From: Pseudonocardiales bacterium
Lineage (GTDB): Bacteria > Actinomycetota > Actinomycetes > Mycobacteriales > Jatrophihabitantaceae
DNA length: 14,382 nucleotides
Assembly (NCBI GenBank): GCA_025465405.1
Contig: JAODNL010000302.1
Location: forward strand, 1 to 14,382
Direction: 5' to 3'
Of the stretch, positions 6,319-13,101 are shown piece by piece. Under the pieces are notes generated by a model, which made no database searches, was not told the DNA's origin, and saw nothing but the letters and a program-made list of their open reading frames with translations. Numbering within the stretch: the stretch's first letter is position 1; every line of letters begins with the position of its first letter. A program made the translations under genes and the position numbers.

Positions 6319-7794
6319 ATGACCGAAGGCTCGGCCCAGCCGACGACGCTGGGAACCCGACAGGGCAAGCTGATTCTCGCCTTGTTGTGCTCGCTCGCAT
6401 TTCTCGACTTCGTCGACGCGTCGATCGTCAACGTGGCGTTGCCCGACATCCGGACCGCTTTGCACTTCTCGGTGCAGGACCTGCAGTGGGTGCCCAGCGG
6501 CTACCTGCTGACCTACGGCGGCTTCATGCTGCTCGGGGGACGGTTGGCCGACCTGTTGGGCCGCCGCCGGGTGCTGATCACCGGGACGGTGTTGATCGGC
6601 GTGGCGTCACTGATCGGCGGTTTCGCCGGCGATGCCGGCGTGCTGGTCGGTGCCCGCCTCGGGCAGGGCCTCGGTGCCGCATTGATGCTGCCGTCGGCGC
6701 TGTCGATCCTGACCACGACCTTCCAGGAGGGCGCCGACCGGCACAAGGCACTCGGTGTCTGGGGCGGCGTCGGTGGCCTCGCATCGGCGGTCGGCGTGTT
6801 CCTCGGCGGCGTGCTGACCGAAGGCCCCGGCTGGCGCTGGGTCATGCTCGTCAACCCGGTGGCGGTCGTCCTCGTCCTGCCGGCGGTCTTCCGGCTGCTG
6901 CCCGGTGATCGGCGCCGCTCATCGCGGGCCGACTTCGACCTGCTGGGCGCAGCGCTGGCAACCGGCGGCATGCTCCTGCTCGTCTACGGGCTCGTCAAAG
7001 CACCCGACGACGGTTGGGGCGCCAGCCGTACCCTGCTCGAGCTGAGCGGCGCCGTGGCGATGCTGCTGGTGTTCGTCATCGTCGAATGGCGCGGGCGCAA
7101 CCCCTTGTTGCCGCTGGAGGTTTTCCGTATCCGCGGCCTTGCGGCCGCCGATGCGACCCAGCTGATCGCGTTCGCGGGCTTCCTGTCGATGTTCTTCTTC
7201 CTGACGCTCTACATGCAGAATGTGCTCGGCTACTCGCCGATCAAGACCGGTGCCGCGTACCTGCCCTTGTGCTTCTGTGTCGGTGCCGCGGCGGGCATCT
7301 CCTCGAGCCTGTTAGCGCGAATCGGTACGCGCCCGCTCATCGTCGGCGGATCGCTGATCGCCGCCGGCGGAGTCTTCTGGTTGTCTCGCATCCCCGTGCA
7401 CGGCTCGTTCTTGACCGATCTGCTTCCGGGCATGCTGGTCATGTCCGTGGGGTTGGGTGCGGTGTTCGTCGCGGTGGTCACCGCGGCAAATGCCGGCGTG
7501 CCGGCCGACAAGGCGGGCCTGGCCGCAGCGTTGCTCAACGCCAGCCAGCAGGTCGGCGGCGCTCTCGGGCTCGCGATCCTCTCCGCGATCGCGACCTCTC
7601 GGACTGATCACCTGATCGGGAAAGGCACTCTCGTGCCGGACGCGTTGACTTCCGGGTTCCGGCGGGCGCTGCTCGCCGGCAGCATCGCGCTGGTCGCGGC
7701 GGCGGTGCTCGGATTGCGGACGAGTAATGCGCACGGTGAGACCACGGAAGCTGCCGCCGCTACGCACGAGCCGGCCGCGGCGGTGACGCCATGA
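6319..7794 (+). CDS. MFS transporter, DHA2 (EmrB/QacA) drug:H+ antiporter family
   Basis: A 491-residue polytopic membrane protein of the 14-helix DHA2 size class, which exports drugs or metabolites in exchange for protons. It shows the family's D1 motif LDFVDASIVNVALPDI (29-44), motif A GGRLADLLGRRR (73-84) in the first cytoplasmic loop, and a motif C-like antiporter segment GVWGGVGGLASAVGVFLGG (146-164) in helix 5, followed by GWRWVMLVN. Asp30 and Asp33 in helix 1 are the usual acidic residues of this group. The ATG at 6319 is chosen because GAAGGA lies six bases upstream and the family begins here; the longer reading frame to 6205 would run through the divergent promoters. The C-terminal 25 residues are Ala/Glu/Thr-rich and probably cytoplasmic. 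Confidence 0.93.
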   Translation: MTEGSAQPTTLGTRQGKLILALLCSLAFLDFVDASIVNVALPDIRTALHFSVQDLQWVPSGYLLTYGGFMLLGGRLADLLGRRRVLITGTVLIGVASLIGGFAGDAGVLVGARLGQGLGAALMLPSALSILTTTFQEGADRHKALGVWGGVGGLASAVGVFLGGVLTEGPGWRWVMLVNPVAVVLVLPAVFRLLPGDRRRSSRADFDLLGAALATGGMLLLVYGLVKAPDDGWGASRTLLELSGAVAMLLVFVIVEWRGRNPLLPLEVFRIRGLAAADATQLIAFAGFLSMFFFLTLYMQNVLGYSPIKTGAAYLPLCFCVGAAAGISSSLLARIGTRPLIVGGSLIAAGGVFWLSRIPVHGSFLTDLLPGMLVMSVGLGAVFVAVVTAANAGVPADKAGLAAALLNASQQVGGALGLAILSAIATSRTDHLIGKGTLVPDALTSGFRRALLAGSIALVAAAVLGLRTSNAHGETTEAAAATHEPAAAVTP

Positions 7795-7795
7795 C

Positions 7796-7831
7796 CGCTT
7801 TAACCGCATCGACGAGCGGTGTATCAAAGCG
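7796..7831. terminator. Candidate bidirectional hairpin between convergent exporter and amine oxidase genes
   Basis: CGCTTT (7796-7801) pairs with AAAGCG (7826-7831), and inside it ACCGC (7803-7807) pairs with GCGGT (7816-7820) around an eight-base loop. The structure sits between the two convergent stop codons, with its right arm inside the last codons of the oxidase gene. A short T run lies in the outer left arm, not after the stem, so it is an atypical intrinsic terminator. Confidence 0.45.
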
Positions 7832-9326
7832 CGGCTAGTACCTCGTGTGTGGCCCGCTCGCCGGAGCGCACGGCACCATCCATGTAGCCCTGCCAGTAGT
7901 CGGACGTCTCGGTGCCCGCCCAGTGGATCCGCCCGACCGGGGCGCGCAGCGCGGGGCCGTACTCGGTCAGCGTGCCCGGAGCGAACAGCCCCGTTGGGCC
8001 GCCGCGGGTCCACGGCTCGTCGACCCAATTGAAGTCGAAGTAGTCGCTGGGGGAGAGGAACCGGTCGTCTTTGAACACGCTGGCGTACTGGGTCAGGACG
8101 GCCTCGCGCCGCTGTGCTGGGGTCATGGCGCCGTAGGTGCGGTCGGCGTCGCCACCGACGAACCCAGCCAGCACGCCGAGCGAGGCGTCCGGCGGGGAAT
8201 TGTCGAAGGCGTAGCCGACCGGCTCGCCGGTGGTCAGGAACTGGCCCGTGAGGTTGTTTGCCCGCCAGAACGGGGTGGGGTAGACAGCTTCGACCTTCAT
8301 GAGCGCACCCATCGGCACCCGCTGGGTGATGAGATCGCGGTCGGCCGGGAGGATCGGGTCGTAAGCGATCCTCCCGGTCAGCGCCGGCGGGATGGCGACG
8401 ACGACGCGACGGGCGTTGACGACGTACCCGTCGGCGACGACGGTGACGCCGGAGGACGTCTGGCTGATCGATCGCACCGGTGCGTTCAGCTTCACGGCGG
8501 CGCCGAGCGCGGCAGCCACGCGCTGGCTGACCAGCTGCGATCCGCCGACGAACCGACTCTGCTGGGCGCCGTTGCGCACGTTGAGCAGCCGTTCGAATGT
8601 GCCGGTTGTCGTGGCGTTGCCCGCGGACGCGACGTAGGCCGCGGCGTACAGGTACGAGACGTCACGTGGCTCGCAACCCCACAAGGCGCGAGTTGCGGCC
8701 GCGAGGACGGGCAGCACGTAAGTCGCATTCAGTGCGTGCTGGCGGGTCCAGGTCTCCACCGTGACCGAGTCCCACGCCGAGGCCTGCGCGTAGGTCCACG
8801 GCGCGGCCGGGTCGAGTTTCGCGGCGTCGCTGTCGAGCTGCTGCGAGAGCAGGACCAGGTCCGGGAGCAGCAGCGGGTCGGGGGGCGCGGTGCCGGTGAG
8901 CCCACCCACGAGTCCGCTGTCGCTGTAGGAGAGCCGGATCGCGCCGTTGACGTAGATGTTGTTGCCGGTGTCATAGGCGTCGAACGTATTGACACCGACG
9001 GCGTTGGCGAGGGCCGCGATCCGATCCTGCGTGGGACCGATGAACTCACCGCCCGCTTCCGCGACGTGGCCGCCTCCGATCGCATGGTTGAGCGTGCGGC
9101 CGCCGACCCGGTTGCGCGCCTCGAGAATGATCACGGATTTTCCGGCGGCGACGAGACTTCGCGCAGCGGTAAGCCCGGCCAGCCCTGCCCCCACCACCGC
9201 GACATCGACGGTGGCAGTGAGCGGAGTGCTCGCGCCGGCTGCGGTCGCGGGCGTTACGGCTGCCGCTGCGGCGCCGCCCATCATGGCGGCGCCGGCACCG
9301 AGGAACGAGCGTCGGGTAGGTGACAT
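7824..9326 (-). CDS. Flavin monoamine oxidase family protein, Tat-exported
   Basis: A 500-residue FAD-dependent amine/amino-acid oxidase. The N-terminus MSPTRRSFLGAGAAMMGGAA is a twin-arginine signal (TRRSFLG) followed by an Ala-rich hydrophobic stretch and a likely AxA cleavage site near residue 30, so it should fold with FAD and then leave the cytoplasm. The FAD-binding parts are VVGAGLAGLTAA (44-55), the acidic strand end ILEARNRVGGR (67-77), VAIPP (310-314), and the C-terminal WAGTETSDYWQGYMDGAV (469-486). Lys344 in PMGALMKV matches the conserved lysine near the flavin N5. The Cys that covalently anchors FAD in mammalian enzymes is not apparent, so FAD is probably non-covalent. AGGAG precedes the ATG. 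It lies 18 bases after the monooxygenase gene, almost certainly in the same transcript. Whether it uses amines or amino acids (for example tryptophan) is not decided by the sequence. Confidence 0.93.
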   Translation of the reverse strand: MSPTRRSFLGAGAAMMGGAAAAAVTPATAAGASTPLTATVDVAVVGAGLAGLTAARSLVAAGKSVIILEARNRVGGRTLNHAIGGGHVAEAGGEFIGPTQDRIAALANAVGVNTFDAYDTGNNIYVNGAIRLSYSDSGLVGGLTGTAPPDPLLLPDLVLLSQQLDSDAAKLDPAAPWTYAQASAWDSVTVETWTRQHALNATYVLPVLAAATRALWGCEPRDVSYLYAAAYVASAGNATTTGTFERLLNVRNGAQQSRFVGGSQLVSQRVAAALGAAVKLNAPVRSISQTSSGVTVVADGYVVNARRVVVAIPPALTGRIAYDPILPADRDLITQRVPMGALMKVEAVYPTPFWRANNLTGQFLTTGEPVGYAFDNSPPDASLGVLAGFVGGDADRTYGAMTPAQRREAVLTQYASVFKDDRFLSPSDYFDFNWVDEPWTRGGPTGLFAPGTLTEYGPALRAPVGRIHWAGTETSDYWQGYMDGAVRSGERATHEVLAAL

Positions 9327-9344
9327 GGATGTTGCTCCTGTCGC

Positions 9345-10466
9345 TCAGCGGGACGCCGCGATGGCGCGGGCAATTCGACGGGCGTCGATCTTGAGCTCGC
9401 GGAACATGCCGCTGAGCGGGTTGGTGTAGCCCGTGAAGTACAACGCCGGAGCATGCGGATGGGTGTGCCCGCCCCGAACTGTCGGGCGGCCTCGTCCGTC
9501 GAGCACGTCGAGGTGGCCGACCAGGCCCTCCAGACCGTGCTTGTAACCGGTCGCGGCGATGACCGTGTCGGGGGCGATCGCCTCGCCGCCGGCGAGCAGC
9601 ACCTTGTCGCCGTCGAAACCGGTGACGGCGCCGACAACCGTGACGTGGCCGGCCTGGAGGGCGTCGACGAGTCCGACGTCGATGATCGGCACCGCTCCGT
9701 CGTTGAGCAGCCGCGTGTACACACCGGGCGTCGGACGCGGCAGCCCGTACGGCGCGAGGTCCGGGATCGAAAGCCGGCTGGACGCGGCGATGATGTAGTC
9801 GACGAGTCGCGGTGGCAACCGGCGCAGCACGATGCTTACCGCGCTGTTGGGCAGCGGCCCTACCTGCCGGCGGACGAAGGTGGGCGCGGTGCGTACTGCG
9901 AGCCGGACTCGGGATGCGCCGCCTTCGGCGAGGTCCACCGCGATCTCGGCCCCGGTGTTGCCAGTGCCGACCACGAGCACGTCCTTGCCTGAATACGGCG
10001 CGGGATTGCGGTAGTCCGCCGCGTGCAGCAGCTGTCCGCGGAAGCCCTCCGCGCCCGGCCAGTTCGGTATCTCAGGGGTGTGGTTGTACCCGGTGGCGAC
10101 GACGACGGCCTTCGCCTTCAGGTCTCCTTGCGGACTGCGTAGGATCCATTCCGCACCGACGCGGTCGAGTCGGTCGACCCGAACACCGGTCCGGACCTCG
10201 ATGCGGTGGTGGCGGGTGTACTCCTCGAGGTAGCGCACGACGTCCGCGCGAGCGACCCAGTTGCCGTAGCTGCGAGGGATCCTGTACCCGGGCAGGTGCG
10301 ACGTCCACCGCACGGTGTGCAGGTGCAGCCGCTCGTAGTGCCGGCGCCAGGCCGAACCAACCTCGTCGGCCTTTTCGACCACGAGCACGGAGACGCCGCG
10401 ACTCCCGAGCGCCGCCGCTGCGGAGAGTCCACCGGGACCAGCCCCAATGACGATCACGTCGGCCAT
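9345..10466 (-). CDS. Flavin-containing monooxygenase, YUCCA-like
   Basis: A 373-residue class B flavoprotein monooxygenase. Two dinucleotide-binding sites are visible: GAGPGG (8-13) for FAD and GTGNTG (167-172) for NADPH. The FMO fingerprint FxGxxxHxxxY is FRGQLLHAADY (142-152), and ATGY occurs twice (124-127 and 305-308). Segments such as ERLHLHT, PSY-like PRSYGNW, VVRYLEEYTRHH, LPPRLVDY, LSIPDLAPYGLPRPTPG and PIIDVGLVDALQAG resemble plant YUCCA flavin monooxygenases, which convert indole-3-pyruvate to indole-3-acetate. Bacterial relatives are often annotated only as NAD(P)-binding or FAD oxidoreductases. The start ATG 10466 has an ideal GGAGG upstream; the frame upstream to 10556 would run through the GntR gene start. 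It leads the amine oxidase gene and is divergent from the GntR/FCD gene. Substrate assignment is inference. Confidence 0.9.
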   Translation of the reverse strand: MADVIVIGAGPGGLSAAAALGSRGVSVLVVEKADEVGSAWRRHYERLHLHTVRWTSHLPGYRIPRSYGNWVARADVVRYLEEYTRHHRIEVRTGVRVDRLDRVGAEWILRSPQGDLKAKAVVVATGYNHTPEIPNWPGAEGFRGQLLHAADYRNPAPYSGKDVLVVGTGNTGAEIAVDLAEGGASRVRLAVRTAPTFVRRQVGPLPNSAVSIVLRRLPPRLVDYIIAASSRLSIPDLAPYGLPRPTPGVYTRLLNDGAVPIIDVGLVDALQAGHVTVVGAVTGFDGDKVLLAGGEAIAPDTVIAATGYKHGLEGLVGHLDVLDGRGRPTVRGGHTHPHAPALYFTGYTNPLSGMFRELKIDARRIARAIAASR

Positions 10467-10469
10467 GCG

Positions 10470-10485
10470 GTTACCTCCGGGTAAC
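10470..10485. repeat. Inverted repeat GTTACC-N4-GGTAAC over the monooxygenase ribosome-binding site
   Basis: A perfect 6+4+6 palindrome lies four bases upstream of the monooxygenase ATG (minus strand). Its centre contains the GGAGG ribosome-binding site of that gene. A regulator bound here would block the gene; alternatively the transcript could form a small hairpin that presents or hides the Shine-Dalgarno sequence. It is a candidate operator for the neighbouring GntR protein. Confidence 0.5.
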
Positions 10486-10499
10486 TTAGGTCGGTCAAC

Positions 10500-10522
10500 C
10501 ATGCATCTAAGGTGTATGCATG
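10500..10522. promoter_or_regulatory. Inverted repeat CATGCAT-N9-ATGCATG overlapping the GntR start codon, candidate autoregulatory operator
   Basis: A perfect 7+9+7 palindrome spans the ribosome-binding site (AAGGTG) and the ATG (10520) of the GntR gene. It is flanked by the direct repeat GTCAACC (10494-10500 and 10522-10528). GntR/FCD regulators commonly bind palindromes in their own promoter region; this location would give autorepression plus control of the divergent oxidase unit. The motif does not match a specific known operator that I can name. Confidence 0.4.
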
Positions 10523-11230
10523 TCAACCGGTACGTCTGCTGTACGAACGCCGACAAAACGCGCCTCGGCCGGTCCGTCGGTCGCCCCGAACGAGGGCTCG
10601 GCCGGCGAACGGGCCTATGTGACGGTGAAGCGCAACATCCTCACCGGCGCCTACCAGGGCGGCGACCTGATCACCGAGGGGCACGTCGCCGACGAGGTCG
10701 GCATCTCGCGCACGCCGGTTCGCGAGGCGTTTCTGCGGCTGCAGGCAGAGGGGCTGCTCCGGCTGTATCCCAAGCGCGGCGCCCTGGTCGTTCCGGTCTC
10801 CGCGCACGAGATCGACGACCTCGTCGAGGCGCGAGTGGTCCTCGAACGATTTGCGGCCGCCGCGGTGATCGGCCGCGAAACACATCGCCAGGTCGCCGAA
10901 CAGATGATGGCCGTCCTGGACAAGCAGCGGACCCGGGTCCGACGCGGCGACGCCAACGGGTTCACCGACCTCGACCGCGACTTCCACGCCGTGCTCGTCG
11001 ACGCCGCCGGCAACCGGATCATCAGCGCTCTCTACGCGAGCCTGCGCGATCGGCAGGTGCGGATGGGCATCGGGGCGTTGCTGAAGGCACCGGGTCGTTT
11101 CGAGGAGATCCTCGCCGAGCACGAGCAGCTGTGCCGGCTGCTGGCTGACGGGGACGGGCCGGGCGTCGCGGCGCTACTCGGCGGACACATCACCGCCACC
11201 GGCGAGGCGCTGCGCGGCCTTCGGGTGTGA
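10520..11230 (+). CDS. GntR family transcriptional regulator, FadR/FCD subfamily
   Basis: A 236-residue regulator. Residues 29-91 form the GntR winged helix-turn-helix (AYVTVKRNILTGAYQGGDLI, VADEVGISRTPVREAFLRLQ, RLYPKRGALVV). Residues 98-225 form the all-helical FCD ligand-binding domain. The FCD metal-site residues appear present: Asp152 and His156 in DRDFHAVL, His201 in LAEHEQL and His223 in GGHITA, with the usual 22-residue spacing between the last two. Such proteins typically bind carboxylic acids through the metal and control catabolic operons next to them. The ATG at 10520 has AAGGTG upstream; the first 28 residues are a low-complexity extension. It is divergent from, and probably controls, the monooxygenase-amine oxidase unit, so an aryl- or indole-carboxylate effector is conceivable. 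Confidence 0.92.
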   Translation: MSTGTSAVRTPTKRASAGPSVAPNEGSAGERAYVTVKRNILTGAYQGGDLITEGHVADEVGISRTPVREAFLRLQAEGLLRLYPKRGALVVPVSAHEIDDLVEARVVLERFAAAAVIGRETHRQVAEQMMAVLDKQRTRVRRGDANGFTDLDRDFHAVLVDAAGNRIISALYASLRDRQVRMGIGALLKAPGRFEEILAEHEQLCRLLADGDGPGVAALLGGHITATGEALRGLRV

Positions 11231-11234
11231 GGAC

Positions 11235-11256
11235 GCAGCGCCGCGCCTGCGGCTGC
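11235..11256. terminator. Candidate bidirectional hairpin between convergent GntR and CorA-like genes
   Basis: GCCGC (11240-11244) pairs with GCGGC (11249-11253) over a GCCT loop, and GCA/TGC outside it (11235-11237 with 11254-11256) extends the stem past a two-base bulge. It fills the 25-base gap between the two convergent stops. There is no T run on either side, so termination efficiency is uncertain. Confidence 0.4.
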
Positions 11257-12284
11257 TACAGCCACTTCCGCAGTCTGAACAAGACATATAGGACGGCCGC
11301 CACGCTCACGATGATCACCGTGGACGCGATGAAGCCACCCCGCGCGCCGAAGCCGGGGTAGGGCACGTTCTGGCCGAAGAAACCGGTGACTGCCGTGGGC
11401 ACGGCGATGATCGCCACCCAGGCGGTGATCTTGCGCATGTCGTCGTTCTGGCGCACCGATGTGGCGGCCAGTTGCTCCGTGGCGATGGTCATGTGAGTGG
11501 TGGTTCGCGTCTGGAAGAACTCGATGACACCGTGTACGAAATCTCGCTGGTCCTCGGCGATGCTGCGAACGAGGTCGAAGCGGTCGGCGATGTCCGACAC
11601 AAGCGGCCGGTCGTCTTCGTGCACGGGGCGGATCTGCTTGGCCATTCGTCCATAGGTCGCGCTGGCGTGCGCGGCCATCGTCCGGACGGCGAGTAGCTCC
11701 TGCCAGACCTCGAACAGCTGCTCGAGCAACGTCTCTGGGTCATCGTCGTGGTCTTCGTCGGTGACCTGCTGCTCGAGTCGTCCTGATTCCATTGCCAGAG
11801 TCGCCACCATGTCGGTCTCGCGACGCACCAGCGAGGACACGATCGCCACCGACAGCGCCATCGGCGACCGAGGACGCAGGTCGCCTGCCTCGATCCGGCG
11901 CAACACAAAGGCGGTGTCCAGCAATGCCACTTCCGGTTTCACGATCGGGTTGAGTGGACCATGCACTGTTACCAGATAATTGGAACCGATGAACTGGTCG
12001 AGTTCCACATAGTGCACATGACCGCCGGTGCCCAGCTCCGGCGCGTGCACGACGGTGAACACGTGGTCGGGATAGAAATGGATCTTTGACACGTGGTTGC
12101 GCTCAACGCAATCGCGGACCGCGAGGTCGTGGAAGCCGAACACACCGGACAGGACCGCGGCGTCCTGGGGACTGCACAACGTCATGTCGACCCAGACGAG
12201 CCTGTCTTGCCGCTGAAGGAGCTGCGTGAGCTCGTCGGCGGAATGACGCTCAATGCCGGCATCCGAAATTGTGTACACATCCAT
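11256..12284 (-). CDS. CorA-like divalent cation transporter with GQN in place of GMN
   Basis: A 342-residue protein of the CorA magnesium/cobalt channel superfamily (inner-membrane pentamer). Residues 1-285 form the cytoplasmic alpha/beta funnel and long stalk helix (HVFTVVHAPEL, YLVTVHGPLNP, then RMAKQIRPVHEDDRPLVSDI and MTIATEQLAATSVRQNDDMRKIT). Two membrane helices follow at about 285-303 and 317-336, with a basic tail RLRKWL. The signature that lines the ion entrance is normally GMN; here it is GQN (304-306) in GFFGQNVPYPGF. Cation selectivity may therefore differ or the protein may belong to a distinct actinobacterial CorA-like subgroup. The start ATG 12284 is chosen over an in-frame start at 12305 because GGAGGC lies eight bases upstream of it. 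That ribosome-binding site is embedded in a large inverted repeat. Confidence 0.9.
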   Translation of the reverse strand: MDVYTISDAGIERHSADELTQLLQRQDRLVWVDMTLCSPQDAAVLSGVFGFHDLAVRDCVERNHVSKIHFYPDHVFTVVHAPELGTGGHVHYVELDQFIGSNYLVTVHGPLNPIVKPEVALLDTAFVLRRIEAGDLRPRSPMALSVAIVSSLVRRETDMVATLAMESGRLEQQVTDEDHDDDPETLLEQLFEVWQELLAVRTMAAHASATYGRMAKQIRPVHEDDRPLVSDIADRFDLVRSIAEDQRDFVHGVIEFFQTRTTTHMTIATEQLAATSVRQNDDMRKITAWVAIIAVPTAVTGFFGQNVPYPGFGARGGFIASTVIIVSVAAVLYVLFRLRKWL

Positions 12285-12289
12285 GCAGC

Positions 12290-12338
12290 GGCCTCCGATT
12301 GGCATCGACGATGCTAGTCATCGCGATGCCTGGAGGCC
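12290..12338 (-). promoter_or_regulatory. Long hairpin sequestering the ribosome-binding site of the CorA-like gene (candidate cis riboregulator)
   Basis: In the minus-strand transcript, GGCCTCC (12338-12332) can pair with GGAGGCC (12296-12290), which contains the Shine-Dalgarno sequence. Inside it, across a 1/4-base internal loop, a 12-pair stem forms between 12330-12319 and 12313-12301 (arms starting GGCATCG and ending CGATGCC) with one bulged base and a five-base loop (12318-12314). In total 19 pairs would hide the SD, which lies six bases before the AUG. There is no U run after it, so RBS masking is more likely than termination. The function is inferred from structure and position. Confidence 0.6.
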
Positions 12339-12365
12339 CGACGGTGTTCGGCGGGGCACAGGTAG

Positions 12366-12393
12366 CGCAAGTCGCTAGCGTGCCGGACTTGCG
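12366..12393 (-). terminator. Candidate hairpin terminator at the TetR gene end
   Basis: CGCAAGTC and GACTTGCG (12366-12373 and 12386-12393) form a perfect eight-pair stem with a 12-base loop holding the TetR stop codon. It would end the MFS-TetR transcript before the CorA-like gene. No U run follows, so it may be weak or act in another way, such as RNA end protection. Confidence 0.45.
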
Positions 12394-13067
12394 GTCGATG
12401 CTTTCTGTACGACGGGCAGGCCCTTGATTGTGGCTATTGCGGCATTGAACTCTGCTTCGGTGAGCGACGGCCAGGGCAGCGGTGGTTGATCGACCGCGCG
12501 CAGCCCGTCGAGCAGCAATGCGAGGTAGCGGCGCCACACCGGTGACGAGATAGCGACGCTCATGTCGTAAACCGGGCCGAGCATCGTGAAGATCGCGCCG
12601 ACGTCAGTGACCTCGACGTCCTTGCGAAGTACTCCGGCCGCCTTAGCCCGGTCGAAAAGTATGACGAGCGACGCGGTCAGCCGTTCCCGGATCGGACTCA
12701 TGTCCTCGATCGTGTAGGTGCCGACGAGCACCTGATGCAGGCCGCGATCCTTGGCCTGACTGGCTGCGGCGGCCTCGAAGAACGTCACCAGTGCCTCCCA
12801 CGGGTCGTCGACCGTCAGCGCGTGTTCGATCTCCGCGAGGACTTGATCGAGGACGCTGGCGAACAGGGCCTCCGCGATCTCTTGCTTCTTGGCGAAGTGC
12901 CGGTACGCGGTGCCGACGCCGAGCCCGGCGCGATGTGCGATGTCGTCCAGGCTGGCGTCGAGACCGCGCTCGGCAAACACGTCACGCGCCGCCTCGAGCA
13001 GAAGTGCGCGGTTACGAGCGGCATCCTTGCGCAGCGTCCGGGCAACCTTCTCCTTCTCCTCAACCAT
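12375..13067 (-). CDS. TetR/AcrR family transcriptional regulator
   Basis: A 230-residue regulator. The N-terminal DNA-binding domain covers about residues 14-62: ARNRALLLEAARDVFAERGL (helix 1), SLDDIAHRAGLGVGTAYRHF (helix-turn-helix, recognition helix around GVGTAYRHF) and KKQEIAEALF. The rest is the all-helical ligand-binding and dimerisation domain, with DDPWEALVTFFEAAAA and a C-terminal dimer helix region (RRYLALLLDGLR). The ATG at 13067 follows the MFS stop by 34 bases; GGGAG lies upstream at a longer-than-usual spacing. It sits directly behind the MFS exporter gene in the same direction, and TetR proteins in that setting normally repress the exporter until its substrate binds. The operator would lie upstream of the exporter, outside the window. 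Confidence 0.93.
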   Translation of the reverse strand: MVEEKEKVARTLRKDAARNRALLLEAARDVFAERGLDASLDDIAHRAGLGVGTAYRHFAKKQEIAEALFASVLDQVLAEIEHALTVDDPWEALVTFFEAAAASQAKDRGLHQVLVGTYTIEDMSPIRERLTASLVILFDRAKAAGVLRKDVEVTDVGAIFTMLGPVYDMSVAISSPVWRRYLALLLDGLRAVDQPPLPWPSLTEAEFNAAIATIKGLPVVQKASTASPAR

Positions 13068-13101
13068 GAAGGTCAGTCTCCCGCCCGTTGGCCGGTTTTG
13101 T

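Noticed and set aside
7845..9323. Long plus-strand open frame (492 codons) opposite the amine oxidase gene
   Set aside because: It is antisense to a gene with complete family motifs. Its translation is Arg/Gly/Asp-rich without any domain, the usual by-product of high-GC codon bias.
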